DNA of 64,000 bases. Source: Colletes latitarsis. Its lineage: Eukaryota > Arthropoda > Insecta > Hymenoptera > Colletidae. The notes beneath the pieces are model-generated. The model did no database searches, was not told the origin of the DNA, and saw nothing but the letters and a program-made list of their open reading frames with translations. This document shows, one piece after another, positions 30,207 to 45,500 of this stretch. The translations under genes and the position numbers were made by a program. The first letter of the stretch is position 1. Every line of letters starts with the position of its first letter. The DNA is taken from the NCBI RefSeq assembly GCF_051014445.1, contig NW_027488366.1, positions 20,664,001 to 20,728,000 on the forward strand. The letters are read 5' to 3'.

Positions 30207-32197
30207 TTCTCTAAAATATTGATCGAAACCAGGTTTAATTGACTGTTTCAGTGTGGTCCCACATTACTACGTGATCCAAACCAGAAAAAACCCAGGATCC
30301 GTTCAACAAGTATGTGACGAATGCGAAAGTATGAGCCTGATGAGTGAAAATCCCAGGCCTAACCTAGACCTAAGATGCGTTGTCCTCAAAAATATTGATC
30401 GAAACCTGGTTTAATCGACTGTTTCAGTGTGGTACCACATTATTATGTGATCCAAACCAGAAAATAACCCAGGATCTGTTCAACGAGTATGTGAAATGTG
30501 CGAAAGTATGAGTCTGATGAGGTCAAATCCCAGACCAATCCCAGACTTAACTTGCATTATCCTCTAAAATATTGATCGAAACCAGGTTTAATTGACTGTT
30601 TCAGTGTGGTACCACATTACTACGTGATCCAAACCAGAAAAAACCCAGGATCTGTTCAACGAGTATGTGAAGTGTACGAAAGTATGAGTCTGATGAGGGC
30701 AAATCCCAGACCTATCCCAGACCTAACATGCGTTATCCTCTAAAATATTTATCAAGACCAGGTTTAATTGATTGTTTCAGTGTGGACCCACATTACTACG
30801 TGATCCAAACCAGAAAAAACCGAGGATCCGTTCAACAAGTATGTGAAGAATGCGAAAGTATGAGTCTGATGAGTGAAAATCCCAGACCTAACCTAGACCT
30901 AACATGCGTTATCCTCTAAAATATTTATCAAGACCAGGTTTAATTGATTGTTTCAGTGTGGTCCCACATTACTACGAGATCCAAACCAGAAAAAACCCAG
31001 GATCTGTTCAACATGTATGAGAAATATGCGAAAGAATGAGCCTGATGAGAGCAAATCCCAGACCTAACCTAGACCTAACATGCGTTATCCTCTAAAATAT
31101 TTATCAAGACCAGGTTTAATTGATTGTTTCAGTGTGGACCCACATTACTACGTGATCCAAACCAGAAAAAACCCAGGATCAGTTCAACAAGTATGTGAAG
31201 AATGCGAAAGTATGAGTCTGATGAGTGAAAATCCCAGTGCTAACCTAGACCTAACATGCGTTATCCACTAAAATATTGATCGAAGCCAGGTTTAATCGAC
31301 TGTTTCAGTGTGGTATCACACTACTACGTGACCCAAACCAGAAAAAACCCATGATCTGTTCAGCAAGTATGTGAAAAACGCGAAACTGTGAGCCTGATGT
31401 GGGCAAATCATAGACCTAACCCAGACCTAAGATGCGTTGTCCTCTAAAATATTGATGGAAACCAGGTTTCATTGACTGTTTCAGTGTGGTACTACATTAC
31501 TACGTGATGCAATCCAGAAAAAGCCCAGGATCTAGCCATCAAGTATGAGAAATATGCGAAGGAATGAGCCTGATGAGAGCAAATCCCAGACCTAACCTAG
31601 ACCTAACACGCGTTATCCTCTAAAATATTGAGCGAAACCAGGTTTAATGGACTGTTTCAGTGTGGTACCACACTACTTCGTGATCCAAACCAGAAAAAAC
31701 CCAGGATCTGTTCAACAAGTATGTGAAAAACGCGAAACTGTGAGCCTGATGAGGGCAAATCTTAGACCTAACCCAGACCTAAGATGCGTTATCCTCTAAA
31801 ATATTTATCCTGACCAGGTTTCATTGAATGTTTCAGTGTGGTACCACTTTACTACGTGATCCAATCCAGAAATAGCCCAGGATCTAGCCATGAAGTATGA
31901 GAAATATGCGAAAGTAAGAGCCTGATGAGGGCAAATCCTAGACCTATCCCAGACGTAACTTGCGTTATCCTCTAAAATATTGATCGAAACCAGGTTTAAT
32001 TGACTGTTTCAGCGTGGTACCACATTACTACGTGATACAATCCAGAAACAGCCCAGGATCTAGCCATGAAGTATGAGAAATATGTGAAAGTATGAGCCTG
32101 ATGAGGGCAAATCCTAGACCTAACCCAGACCTAACATGCGTTATCCTCTAAAATGTTTATCAAGACCAGGGTTAATTGATTGTTTCAGTGTGGTCCC
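30207..32197 (+). repeat. 2-kb satellite block, partner of 16.9-18.85 kb
   Basis: Collinear with 16,860-18,850 at an offset of 13,347 bp, apart from at least one swapped monomer near 30,740-30,910. Just before its start (30,190-30,200) it has lost one CTAGACCTAAC unit of 11 nt that is present in the partner. Confidence 0.7.
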
Positions 32198-35100
32198 ACA
32201 TTAGTACGTGATCCGGACCAGAAAAAACCCAGGATCTGTTCAACAAGTATGCGAAGAATGCGAAAGTATGAGTCTGATGAGGGCAAATCCCAGACCTATC
32301 CCAGACCCAACTTGCGTTATCCTCTAAAATATTGATCGAAACCAGGTTTAATTGACCGTTTCAGTGTGGTACCACATTACTACGTGATCCAAACCAGAAA
32401 AAACCCAGGATTCGTTCAACAAGTATGTGAAGAATGCGAAAGTATGAGTCTGATCAGTGAAAATCCCAGGCCTAACCCAGACCTAACATGAGATATACTC
32501 TAAAATATTGATCGAAACCTGGTTTAATCGACTGTTTCAGTGTGGTACCACATTACTATGTGATCCAAACCAGAAAATAACCCAGGATCTGTTCAACGAG
32601 TATGTGAAGTGTGCGAAAGTATGAGTCTGATGAGGTCAAATCCCAGACCTATCCCAGACCTAGCTTGCGTTATCCTCCAAAATATTGATCGAAACCAGGT
32701 TTAATCGACTGTTTCAGTGTGGTCCCACATTACTACGTGATCCAAACCAGAAAAAACCCAGGATCAGTTGAACAAGTATGTGAAGAATGCGAAAGTATGA
32801 GTCTGATGAGTGAAAATCCCAGGGCTAACCTAGACCTAACATGCGTCATCCTCTAAAATATTGATCAAAACCAGGTTTAATGGACTGTTTCAGTGTGGTA
32901 CCACACTACAACGTGATCCAAACCTGAAAAAACCCAGGATCTGTTCAACAAGTATGTGAAAAACGCGAAAGTATGAGCCTGATGAGGGCAAATCCCAGAC
33001 ATATCCCAGACCTAACTTGCGTTGTCCTCTAAGATATTGATGGAAACCAGGTTTAATTGACTGTTTCAGTGTTGTACTTCATTACTACGTGATGCAATCC
33101 AGAAAAAGCCCAGGATCTAGCCATCAAGTATGAGAAATATGCGAAAGAATAATCCTGATGAGAGTAAATCACAGACCTAACCTAGACCTAACATGTATTA
33201 TTCTCTAAAATATTAATCGAAACCAGGTTTAATTGACTGTTTCAGTGTGGTCCCACATTACTACGTGATCCAAACCAGAGAAAACCCAGGATCCGTTCAA
33301 CAAGTATGTGAAGAATGCGAAAGTATGAGTCTGATGAGTGAAAATCCCAGACCTGACCTAGACCTAACATGAATTATTCTCTAAAATATTGATCGAAACC
33401 AGGTTTAATTGACTGTTTCAGTGTGGTATCGCATTACTATGTGATCCAAACCAGAAAAAACCCAGGATCCGTTCAACATGTATGTGAAGACTGCGAAAGT
33501 ATGAGTCTGATGAGTGAAAATCCCAGACCTAACCTAGACCTAACTAGCGTTATCCTCTAAAATATTGATCCAAACCAGGTTTAATTGACTGTTTCAGTGT
33601 TGTACTTCATTACTACGTGATGCAATCCAGAAAAAGCCCAGGATCTAGCCATGAAGTATGAGAAATATGCGAAAGAATAAGCCTGATGAGGGCAAATCCC
33701 AGACCTAACCCAGACCTAACATGCGCTGTCCTCTAAGATATTGATAGAAACCAGGTTTAATTGACTGTTTCAGTGTGGTACCACACTACTACGTGATCCA
33801 AACCAGAAAAACCCCAGGATCTGTTCAACAAGTATGTGTAAAACGCGAAAGTATGAGTCTGATGAGTGAAAATCCCAGGCCTAACCTAGACCTAACATGC
33901 GTTATCCTCAAAAATATTGATCGAAACCAGGTTTAATCGACTGTTTCAGTGTGGTACCACATTACTACGTGATCCAAACCAGAAAAAACCCAGGATCCGT
34001 TCAACAGGTATGTCAAGACTGCGAAAGTATGAGTCTGATGAGTGAAAATCCCAGACCTAACCTAGACCTAACATGCGTTGTCCCCTAAGATATTGATGGA
34101 AACCAGGTTTAATTGACTGTTTCAGTGTTGTACTCCATTACTACGTGATGCAATCCAGAAAAAGCCCAGGATCTAGCCATGAAGTTTGAGAAATATGCGA
34201 AAGTATGAGCCTGATGAGGGCAAATCCTAGACCTAACCCAGACCTAACATGCGTTAGCCTCTAAAATATTTATCAAGACCAGGTTTAATTGAATGTTTCA
34301 GTGTGGTACCACATTACTATGTGATGCAATCCAGAAAAAGCCCAGGATCTAGCCACAAAGTTTGAGAAATATGCGAAAGATTGAGCCTGATGAGGGCAAA
34401 TCCCAGACCTAACCTAGACCTAACATGAATTATTCTCTAAAATATTGATCGAAACCAGGTTTAATTGACTGTTTCAGTGTGGTCCCACATTACTACGTGA
34501 TCCAAACCAGAAAAAACCCAGGATCCGTTCAACAGGTATGTGAAGACTGCGAAAGTATGAGTCTGATGAGTGAAAATCTCAGACCTAACCTAGACCTAAC
34601 ATGCGTTGTCCTCTAAGATATTGATGGAAACCAGGTTTAATTGACTGTTTCAGTGTTGTACTTCATTACTACGTGATGCAATCCAGAAAAAGCCCAGGAT
34701 CTAGCCATGAAGTATGAGAAATATGCGAAAGTAAGAGCCTGATGAGGGCAAATCCTAGACCTATCCCAGACCTAACTTGTGTTATCCTCTAAAATATTTA
34801 TCAAGACCAGGTTTAATTGAATGTTTCAGTGTGGTACCTCACTACTTCGTGATCCAAACCAGAAAAAACCCAGGATCTGTTCAAGAAGTATGTGAAAAAC
34901 GCTAAACTGTGTGCCTGATGAGGGCAAATCTTAGACCTAACCCAGACCTAAGATGCGTTAACCTCTAAAATATTTATCCGGACCAGGTTTAATTGAATGT
35001 TTCAGTGTGGTACCACGTTACTACGTGATCCAAACTAGAAAAAACCCAGGATCCGTTCAACAAGTATGTGAAGAATGCAGTAGTATGAGTCTGATGAGTG

Positions 35101-38100
35101 AAAATCCCAGGCCTAACCTAGACCTAACATGCGTTATCCTCTAAAATATTAATCGAAACCTGGTTTAATCGACTGTTTCAGTGTGGTACCACATTACTAT
35201 GTGATCCAAACCAGAAAATAACCAAGGATCTGTTCAAGGAGTATGTGAAGTGTGCGAATGTATGAGTCTGATGAGGTCAAATCCCAGACCAATCCCAGAC
35301 CTAACTTGCGTTATCCTCTAAAATATTGTTCGAAACCAGGTTTAATCGACTGTTTCAGTGTGGTACCACATTACTACGTGATCCAAACCAGAAAAAACCC
35401 AGGATCCGTTCAACAAGTATGTGAAGAATGCGAAAGTATGAGTCCGATCAGTGAAAATCTCAGGCCTTACCTAGACCTAACTTGCGTTGTCCTCTAAAAT
35501 AGTGATGGAAACCAGGTTTCATTGACTGTTTCAGTGTGGTACTACATTACTACGTGACCCAAACCAGAAAAAACCCATGATCTGTTCAACAAGTATGTGA
35601 AAAACGCGAAAGTATGAGCCTGATGAGGGCAAATCCCAGACCTATCCCAGACCTAACTTGCGTTATCCTCTAAAATATTGAGCGAAACCAGGTTTAATGG
35701 ACTGCTTCAGTGTGGTACCACACTACTTCGTGTTCCAAACCAGACAAAACCCAGGATCTGTTCAACAAGAATGTGAAAATCGCGAAACTGTGAGCCTGAT
35801 GAGGGCAAATCTTAGACCTAACCCAGACCTAAGATGCGTTATCCTCTAAAATATTGATCGAAACCAGGTTTAATTGCCTGTTTCAGCGTGGTACCACATT
35901 ACTACGTGATACAATCCAGAAACAGCCCAGGATCTGTTCAATATGTATGAGAAATATGCGAAAGTAAGAGCCTGATGAGGGCAAATCCTAGACCTATCCC
36001 AGACCTAACTTGCGTTATCCTCTAAAATATTGATCGAAACCAGGTTTAATTGCCTGTTTCAGCGTGGTACCACATTACTACGTGATACAATCCAGAAACA
36101 GCCCAGGATCTGTTCAATATGTATGAGAAATATGCGAAAGTAAGAGCCTGATGAGGGCAAATCCTAGACCTATCCCAGACCTAACTTGCGTTATCCTCTA
36201 AAATATTGATCGAAACCAGGTTTAATCGACTGTTTCAGTGTGGTATCACACTACTACGTGACCCAAACCAGAAAAAACCCAGGATCCGTTCAACAAGTAT
36301 GTGAAGGATGCGAAAGTATGAGTCTGATCAGTGAAAATCTCAGGCCTTACCTAGACCTAACATGCGTTATCCTCTAAAATATTGATCGAAACCAGGTTTA
36401 ATCGACTGTTTCAGTGTGGTATCACACTACTACGTGACCCAAACCAGAAAAAACCCAGGATCCGTTCAACAAGTATGTGAAGGATGCGAAAGTATGAGTC
36501 TGATCAGTGAAAATCTCAGGCCTTACCTAGACCTAACATGCGTTATCCTCTAAAATATTGATCGAAACCAGGTTTAATCGACTGTTTCAGTGTGGTATCA
36601 CACTACTACGTGACCCAAACCAGAAAAAACCCAGGATCCGTTCAACAAGTATGTGAAGGATGCGAAAGTATGAGTCTGATCAGTGAAAATCTCAGGCCTT
36701 ACCTAGACCTAACATGCGTTATCCTCTAAAATATTGATCGAAACCAGGTTTAATCGACTGTTTCAGTGTGGTATCACACTACTACGTGACCCAAACCAGA
36801 AAAAACCCATGATCTGTTCAACAAGTATGTGAAGAATGCGGAAGTATGTGTCTGATGAGTGAAAATCCCAGGCCTAACCTAGACCTAACACGCGTTATCC
36901 TCTAAAATATTGATCGAAACCTGGTTTAATCGACTGTTTCAGTGTGGTACCACATTACTATGTGATCCAAACCAGAAAATAACCCAGGATCTGTTCAAGG
37001 AGTATGTGAAGTGTGCGAAAGTATGAGTCTGATGAGATCAAATCCCAGACCTATCCCAGACCTAACTTGCGTTATCCTCTAAAATTTTGATCGAAACCAG
37101 GTTTAATTGACCGTTTCAGTGTGGTACCACATTACTACGTGATCCAAACCAGAAAAAACCCAGGATCCGTTCAACAAGTATGTGAAGGATGCGAAAGTGT
37201 GAGTCTGATCAGTGAAAATCTCAGGCCTTACCTAGACCTAACATGCGTTATCCTCTAAAATATTGATCGAAACCAGGTTTAATCGACTGTTTCAGTGTGG
37301 TATCACACTACTACGTGACCCAAACCAGAAAAAACCCAGGATCCGTTCAACAAGTATGTGAAGGATGCGAAAGTATGAGTCTGATCAGTGAAAATCTCAG
37401 GCCTTACCTAGACCTAACATGCGTTATCCTCTAAAATATTGATCGAAACCAGGTTTAATCGACTGTTTCAGTGTGGTATCACACTACTACGTGACCCAAA
37501 CCAGAAAAAACCCATGATCTGTTCAACAAGTATGTGAAAAACGCGAAAGTATGAGCCTGATGAGGGCAAATCCCAGACCTATCCCAGACCTAACTTGCGT
37601 TATCCTCTAAAATATTGATCGAAACCAGGTTTAATTGACCGTTTCAGTGTGGTACCACATTACTACGTGATCCAAACCAGAAAAAACCCAGGATCCGTTC
37701 AACAAGTATGTGAAGGATGCGAAAGTATGAGTCTGATCAGTGAAAATCTCAGGCCTTACCTAGACCTAACTTGCGTTGTCCTCTAAAATATTGATGGAAA
37801 CCAGGTTTCATTGACTGTTTCAGTGTGGTACTACATTACTACGTGATGCAATCCAGAAAAAGCCCAGGACCTAGCCATCAAGTATGAGAAATATGCGAAA
37901 GAATGAGCCTGATGAGAGCAAATCCCAGACCTAACCGAGACCTAACATGCGTTATCCTCTAAAATATTGAGCGAAACCAGGTTTAATGGACTGTTTCAGT
38001 GTGGTACCACACTACTTCGTGATCCAAACCAGAAAAAACACAGGATCTGTTCAACAAGTATGTGAAAAACGCGAAACTGTGAGCCTGATGTGGGCAAATC

Positions 38101-39515
38101 TTAGACCTAACCCAGACCTAAGATGCGTTATCCTCTAAAATATTTATCCAGACCAGGTTTCATTGACTGTTGCAGCGTGGTACCACATTACTACGTGATC
38201 CAAACCAGAAAAAACCCAGGATCTGTTCAACAAGTATGTGAAAAACGCGAAAGTATGAGCCTGATGAGGGCAAATCCCAGACATATCCCAGACCTAACTA
38301 GCGTTGTCCTCTAAGATATTGATGGAAACCAGGTTTAATTGACTGTTTCAGTGTTGTACTACATTACTACGTGATGCAATCCAGAAAAAGCCCAGGATCT
38401 AGCCATCAAGTATGAGAAATATGCGAAAGAATGAGCCTGATGAGAGCAAATCCCAGACCTAACCTAGACCTTACATGCGTTATCCTCTAAAATATTGAGC
38501 GAAACCAGGTTTAATGGACTGTTTCAGTGTGGTACCACTTTACTACGTGATCCACTCCAGAACTAGCCCAGGATCTAGCCATGAAGTATGAGAAATATGC
38601 GAAAGTAAGAGCCTCATGAGGGCAAATCCTAGACCTATCCCAAACTTAACTTGCGTTATCCTCTAAAATATTTATCAAGACCAGGTTTAATTGATTGTTT
38701 TAGTGTGGTACCACATTACTACGTGACCCACACCAGAAAAAACCCAAGATCCGTTCAACAAGTATGTGAAGAATGCGAAAGTATGAGTCTGATGAGGTCA
38801 AATCCCAGACCAATCCCAGACTTAACTTGCGTTATCCTATAAAATATTGATCGAAACCAGGTTTAATTGACTGTTTCAGTGTGGTCCCACATTACTACGT
38901 GATCCAAAACAGAAAAAACCCAGGATCTGTTCAACAATTATGTGAAAAACGCGAAAGTATGAGCCTGATGACGGCAAATCCCAGACATATCCCAGACCTA
39001 ACTTGCGTTGTCCTCTAAAATATTGATGGAAACCAGGTTTAATTGACTGTTTCAGTGTTGTACTCCATTACTACGTGATGCAATCAAGAAAAAGCCCAGG
39101 ATCTAGCCATCAAGTATGAGAAATATGCGAAAGAATGAGCCTGATGAGAGCAAATCCCAGACCTAACCTAGACCTAACATGAATTATTCTCTAAAATATT
39201 GATCGAGACCGGGTTTAATCGACTGTTTCAGTGTGGTACCACATTACTACGTGATCCAAACCAGAAAAAACCGAGGATCAGTTCAACAAGTATGTGAAGA
39301 ATGCGAAAGTATGAGTCTGATGAGTGAAAATCCCAGGGCTATCCTAGACCTAACATGCGTTATCCTCTAAAATATTGATCGAAACCAGGTTTAATCGACT
39401 GTTTCAGTGTGGTATCACACTACTACGTGACTCAAACCAGAAAAAACCCATGATCTGTTCAACAAGTATGTGAAAAACGCGAAAGTATGAGCCTGATGAG
39501 GGCAAATCCCAGACC
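31490..39515 (+). repeat. 8.1-kb satellite superblock, copy 1
   Basis: This matches about 39,590-47,430. The offset is 8,099 bp at the start (46 monomers plus 3 bp; the rare GTACGTGATCCGGACC is at 32,205 and 40,304). It becomes 8,627 bp in the middle (CGAAAGATTG at 34,374 and 43,001), returns to 8,099 (near 38,123 and 46,222) and is 7,923 near the end. The changes are whole-monomer gains and losses: extra monomers at 35.85-36.77 kb in this copy and an 882-bp repeat at 41.2-42.1 kb in the other. Confidence 0.8.
35850..36770 (+). repeat. Single monomers amplified in place
   Basis: Two identical 176-bp monomers stand side by side (the private TTGCCTGTTTCAGCG form at 35,874 and 36,050). Then three identical monomers follow (GGTATCACACTACTACGTG at 36,242, 36,418 and 36,594), with a fourth start at 36,770 before divergence. 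The matching place in the partner superblock (about 44.65-45.6 kb) has fewer copies, so the expansion came after the 8.1-kb duplication, or contraction occurred there. Confidence 0.85.
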
Positions 39516-39589
39516 TATCCCAGACCTAACTTGCGTTATCCTCTAAAATATTGGTCGAAACCAGGTTTAATTGACCGTTTCAGTGTGGT

Positions 39590-42500
39590 ACTACATTACT
39601 ACGTGATGCAATCCAGAAAAAGCCCAGGATCTAGCCATCAAGTATGAGAAATATGCGAAGGAATGAGCCTGATGAGAGCAAATCCCAGACCTAACCTAGA
39701 CCTAACACGCGTTATCCTCTAAAATATTGAGCGAAACCAGGTTTAATGGACCGTTTCAGTGTGGTACCACACTACTTCGTGATCCAAACCAGAAAAAACC
39801 CAGGATCTGTTCAACAAGTATGTGAAAAACGCGAAACTGTGAGCCTGATGAGGGCAAATCTTAGACCTAACCCAGACCTAAGATGCGTTATCCTCTAAAA
39901 TATTTATCCAGACCAAGTTTCATTGAATGTTTCAGTGTGGTACCACTTTACTACATGATCCAATCCAGAAATAGCCCAGGATCTAGCCATGAAGTATGAG
40001 AAATATGCGAAAGTAAGAGCCTGATGAGGGCAAATCCTAGACCTATCCCAGACGTAACTTGCGTTATCCTCTAAAATATTGATCGAAACCAGGTTTAATT
40101 GACTGTTTCAGCGTGGTACCACATTACTACGTGATACAATCCAGAAACAGCCCAGGATCTAGCCATGAAGTATGAGAAATATGTGAAAGTATGAGCCTGA
40201 TGAGGGCAAATCCTAGACCTAACCCAGACCTAACATGCGTTATCCTCTAAAATGTTTATCAAGACCAGGGTTAATTGATTGTTTCAGTGTGGTCCCACAT
40301 TAGTACGTGATCCGGACCAGAAAAAACCCAGGATCTGTTCAACAAGTATGTGAAGAATGCGAAAGTATGAGTCTGATGAGGGCAAATCCCAGACCTATCC
40401 CAGACCCAACTTGCGTTATCCTCTAAAATATTGATCGAAACCAGGTTTAATTGACCGTTTCAGTGTGGTACCACATTACTACGTGATCCAAACCAGAAAA
40501 AACCCAGGATCCGTTCAACAAGTATGTGAAGAATGCGAAAGTATGAGTCTGATCAGTGAAAATCCCAGGCCTAACCCAGACCTAACATGAGTTATACTCC
40601 AAAATATTGATCGAAACCAGGTTTAATCGACTGTTTCAGTGTGGTCCCACATTACTACGTGATCCAAACCAGAAAAAACCCAGGATCAGTTGAACAAGTA
40701 TGTGAAGTGTGCGAAAGTATGAGTCTGATGAGGTCAAATCCCAGACCTATCCCAGACCTAGCTTGCGTTATCCTCCAAAATATTGATCGAAACCAGGTTT
40801 AATCGACTGTTTCAGTGTGGTCCCACATTACTACGTGATCCAAACCAGAAAAAACCCAGGATCAGTTGAACAAGTATGTGAAGAATGCGAAAGTATGAGT
40901 CTGATGAGTGAAAATCCCAGGGCTAACCTAGACCTAACATGCGTCATCCTCTAAAATATTGATCAAAACCAGGTTTAACGGACTGTTTCAGTGTGGTACC
41001 ACACTACAACGTGATCCAAACCTGAAAAAACCCAGGATCTGTTCAACAAGTATCTGAAAAACGCGAAAGTATGAGCCTGATGAGGGCAAATCCCAGACAT
41101 ATCCCAGACCTAACTTGCGTTGTCCTCTAAGATATTGATGGAAACCAGGTTTAATTGACTGTTTCAGTGTTGTACTTCGTTACTACGTGATGCAATCCAG
41201 AAAAAGCCCAGGATCTAGCCATCAAGTATGAGAAATATGCGAAAGAATGAGCCTGATGAGAGCAAATCCCAGACCTGACCTAGACCTAACATGAATTATT
41301 TTCTAAAATATTGATCGAAACCAGGTTTAATTGACTGTTTCAGTGTGGTCCCACATTACTACGTGATCCAAACCAGAAAAAACCCAGGATCCGTTCAACA
41401 AGTATGTGAAGAATGCGAAAGTATGAGTCTGATGAGGTCAAATCCCAGGCCTAACCTAGACCTAACATGCGTTATCCTCAAAAATATTGATCGAAACTTG
41501 GTTTCATCGACTGTTTCAGTGTGGTACCACATTACTATGTGATCCAAACCAGAAAATAACCCTGTATCTGTTCAACGAGTATGTGAAGTGTGCGAAAGTA
41601 TGAGTCTGATGAGGTCAAATCCCAGACCATTCCCAGACTTAACTTGCGTTATCCTCTAAAATGTTGATCGAAACCAGGTTTAATCGACTGTTTCAGTGTG
41701 GTACCACATTACAACGTGATCCAAACCAGAAAAATTCCAGGATCTAGCCATCAAGTATGTGAAGAATGCGAAAGTATGAGTCTGATGAGTGAAAATCCCA
41801 GGCCTAACCTAGACCTAACATGCGTTATCCTCTAAAATATTGATCCAAACCAGGTTTAATGGACTGTTTCAGCGTGGTACCACACTACTACGTGATTCAA
41901 ACCAGAAAAAACCCAGGATCTGTTCAACAAGTATGTGAAAAACGCGAAAGTATGAGCCTGATGAGGGCAAATCCCAGACATAGCCCAGACCTAACTTGCG
42001 TTGTCCTCTAAGATATTGATGGAAACCAGGTTTAATTGACTGTTTCAGTGTTGTACTTCGTTACTACGTGATGCAATCCAGAAAAAGCCCAGGATCTAGC
42101 CATCAAGTATGAGAAATATGCGAAAGAATGAGCCTGATGAGAGCAAATCCAAGACCTGACCTAGACCTAACATGAATTATTCTCTAAAATATTGATCGAA
42201 ACCAGGTTTAATTGACTGTTTCAGTGTGGTCCCACATTACTACGTGATCCAAACCAGAAAAAACCCAGGATCCGTTCAACAAGTATGTGAAGAATGCGAA
42301 AGTATGAGTGTGATGAGTGAAAATCCCAGGCCTAACCTAGACCTAACATGCGTTATCCTCAAAAATATTGATCGAAACCTGGTTTAATCGTCTGTTTCAG
42401 TGTGGTATCGCATTACTATGTGATCCAAACCTGAAAAACCCCAGGATCTGTTCAACAAGTATGTGTAAAACACGAAAGTATGAGTCTGATGAGTGAAAAT

Positions 42501-45500
42501 CCCAGGCCTAACCTAGACCTAACATGCGTTATCCTCAAAAATATTGATCGAAACCAGGTTTAACCGACTGTTTCAGTGTGGTACCACATTACTACGTGAT
42601 CCAAACCAGAAAAAACCCAGGATCCGTTCAACAGGTATGTCAAGACTGCGAAAGTATGAGTCTGATGAGTGAAAATCCCAGACCTAACCTAGACCTAACA
42701 TGCGTTGTCCTCTAAGATATTGATGGAAACCAGGTTTAATTGACTGTTTCAGTGTTGTACGCCATTACTACGTGATGCAATCCAGAAAAAGCCCAGGATC
42801 TAGCCATGAAGTTTGAGAAATATGCGAAAGTATGAGCCTGATGAGGGCAAATCCTAGACCTAACCCAGACCTAACATGCGTTAGCCTCTAAAATATTTAT
42901 CAAGACCAGGTTTAATTGAATGTTTCAGTGTGGTACCACATTACTATGTGATGCAATCCAGAAAAAGCCCAGGATCTAGCCACCAAGTTTGAGAAATATG
43001 CGAAAGATTGAGCCTGATGAGGGCAAATCCCAGACCTAACCTAGACCTAACATGAATTATTCTCTAAAATATTGATCGAAACCAGGTTTAGTTGACTGTT
43101 TCAGTGTGGTCCCACATTACTACGTGATCCAAACCAGAAAAAACCCCGGATCCGTTCAACAGGTATGTGAAGGCTGCGAAAGTATGAGTCTGATGAGTGA
43201 AAATCTCAGACCTAACCTAGACCTAACATGCGTTGTCCTCTAAGATATTGATGGAAACCAGGTTTAATTGACTGTTTCAGTGTTGTACTTCATTACTACG
43301 TGATGCAATCCAGAAAAAGCCCAGGATCTAGCCATGAAGTATGAGAAATATGCGAAAGTAAGAGCCTGATGAGGGCAAATCCTAGACCTATCCCAGACCT
43401 AACTTGTGTTATCCTCTAAAATATTTATCAAGACCAGGTTTAATTGAATGTTTCAGTGTGGTACCTCACTACTTCGTGATCCAAACCAGAAAAAACCCAG
43501 GATCTGTTCAAGAAGTATGTGAAAAACGCTAAACTGTGTGCCTCATGAGGGCAAATCTTAGACCTAACCCAGACCTAAGATGCGTTAACCTCTAAAATAT
43601 TTATCCAGACCAGGTTTAATTGAATGTTTCAGTGTGGTACCACGTTACTACGTGATCCAAACTAGAAAAAACCCAGGATCCGTTCAACAAGTATGTGAAG
43701 AATGCAGTAGTATGAGTCTGATGAGTGAAAATCCCAGGCCTAACCTAGACCTAACATGCGTTATCCTCTAAAATATTAATCGAAACCTGGTTTAATCGAC
43801 TGTTTCAGTGTGGTACCACATTACTATGTGATCCAAACCAGAAAATAACCAAGGATCTGTTCAAGGAGTATGTGAAGTGTGCGAAAGTATGAGTCTGATG
43901 AGGTCAAATCCCAGACCAATCCCAGACCTAACTTGCGTTATCCTCTAAAATATTGTTCGAAACCAGGTTTAATCGACTGTTTCAGTGTGGTACCACATTA
44001 CTACGTGATCCAAACCAGAAAAAACCCAGGATCCGTTCAACAAGTATGTGAAGAATGCGAAAGTATGAGTCCGATCAGTGAAAATCTCAGGCCTTACCTA
44101 GACCTAACTTGCGTTGTCCTCTAAAATAGTGATGGAAACCAGGTTTCATTGACTGTTTCAGTGTGGTACTACATTACTACGTGATGCAATCCAGAAAAAG
44201 CCCAGGATCTAGCCATCAAGTATGAGAAATATGCGAAAGAATGAGCCTGATGAGAGCAAATCCCAGACCTAACCTAGACCTAACATGCGTTATCCTCTAA
44301 AATATTGAGCGAAACCAGGTTTAATGGACTGTTTCAGTGTGGTACCACACTACTTCGTGTTCCAAACCAGACAAAACCCAGGATCTGTTCAACAAGAATG
44401 TGAAAAACGCGAAACTGTGAGCCTGATGAGGGCAAATCTTAGACCTAACCCAGACCTAAGATGCGTTATCCTCTAAAAAAATTAACCAGACCAGGTTTCA
44501 TTGAATGTTTCAGTGTGGTACCACTCTACTACGTGATCCAATCCAGAAATAGCCCAGGATCTAGCCATGAAGTATGAGAAATATGCGAAAGTAAGAGCCT
44601 GATGAGGGCAAATCCTAGACCTATCCCAGACCTAACTTGCGTTATCCTCTAAAATATTGATCGAAACCAGGTTTAATTGCCTGTTTCAGCGTGGTACCAC
44701 ATTACTACGTGATACAATCCAGAAACAGCCCAGGATCTGTTCAATATGTATGAGAAATATGCGAAAGAAAGAGCCTGATGAGAGCAAATCCCAGACCTAA
44801 CCTAGACCTAACATGAATTATTCTCTGAAATATTGATCGAAACCAGGTTTAATTTACTGTTTCAGTGTGGTCCCACATTACTACGCGATCCAAACCAGAA
44901 AAAACCCAGGATCCGTTCAACAAGTATGTGAAGAATGCGGAAGTATGTGTCTGATGAGTGAAAATCCCAGGCCTAACCTAGACCTAACACGCGTTATCCT
45001 CTAAAATATTGATCGAAACCTGGTTTAATCGACTGTTTCAGTGTGGTACCACATTACTATGTGATCCAAACCAGAAAATAACCCAGGATCTGTTCAAGGA
45101 GTATGTGAAGTGTGCGAAAGTATGAGTCTGATGAGATCAAATCCCAGACCTATCCCAGACCTAACTTGCGTTATCCTCTAAAATTTTGATCGAAACCAGG
45201 TTTAATTGACCGTTTCAGTGTGGTACCACATTACTACGTGATCCAAACCAGAAAAAACCCAGGATCCGTTCAACAAGTATGTGAAGGATGCGAAAGTATG
45301 AGTCTGATCAGTGAAAATCTCAGGCCTTACCTAGACCTAACATGCGTTATCCTCTAAAATATTGATCGAAACCAGGTTTAATCGACTGTTTCAGTGTGGT
45401 ATCACACTACTACGTGACCCAAACCAGAAAAAACCCAGGATCCGTTCAACAAGTATGTGAAGGATGCGAAAGTATGAGTCTGATCAGTGAAAATCTCAGG

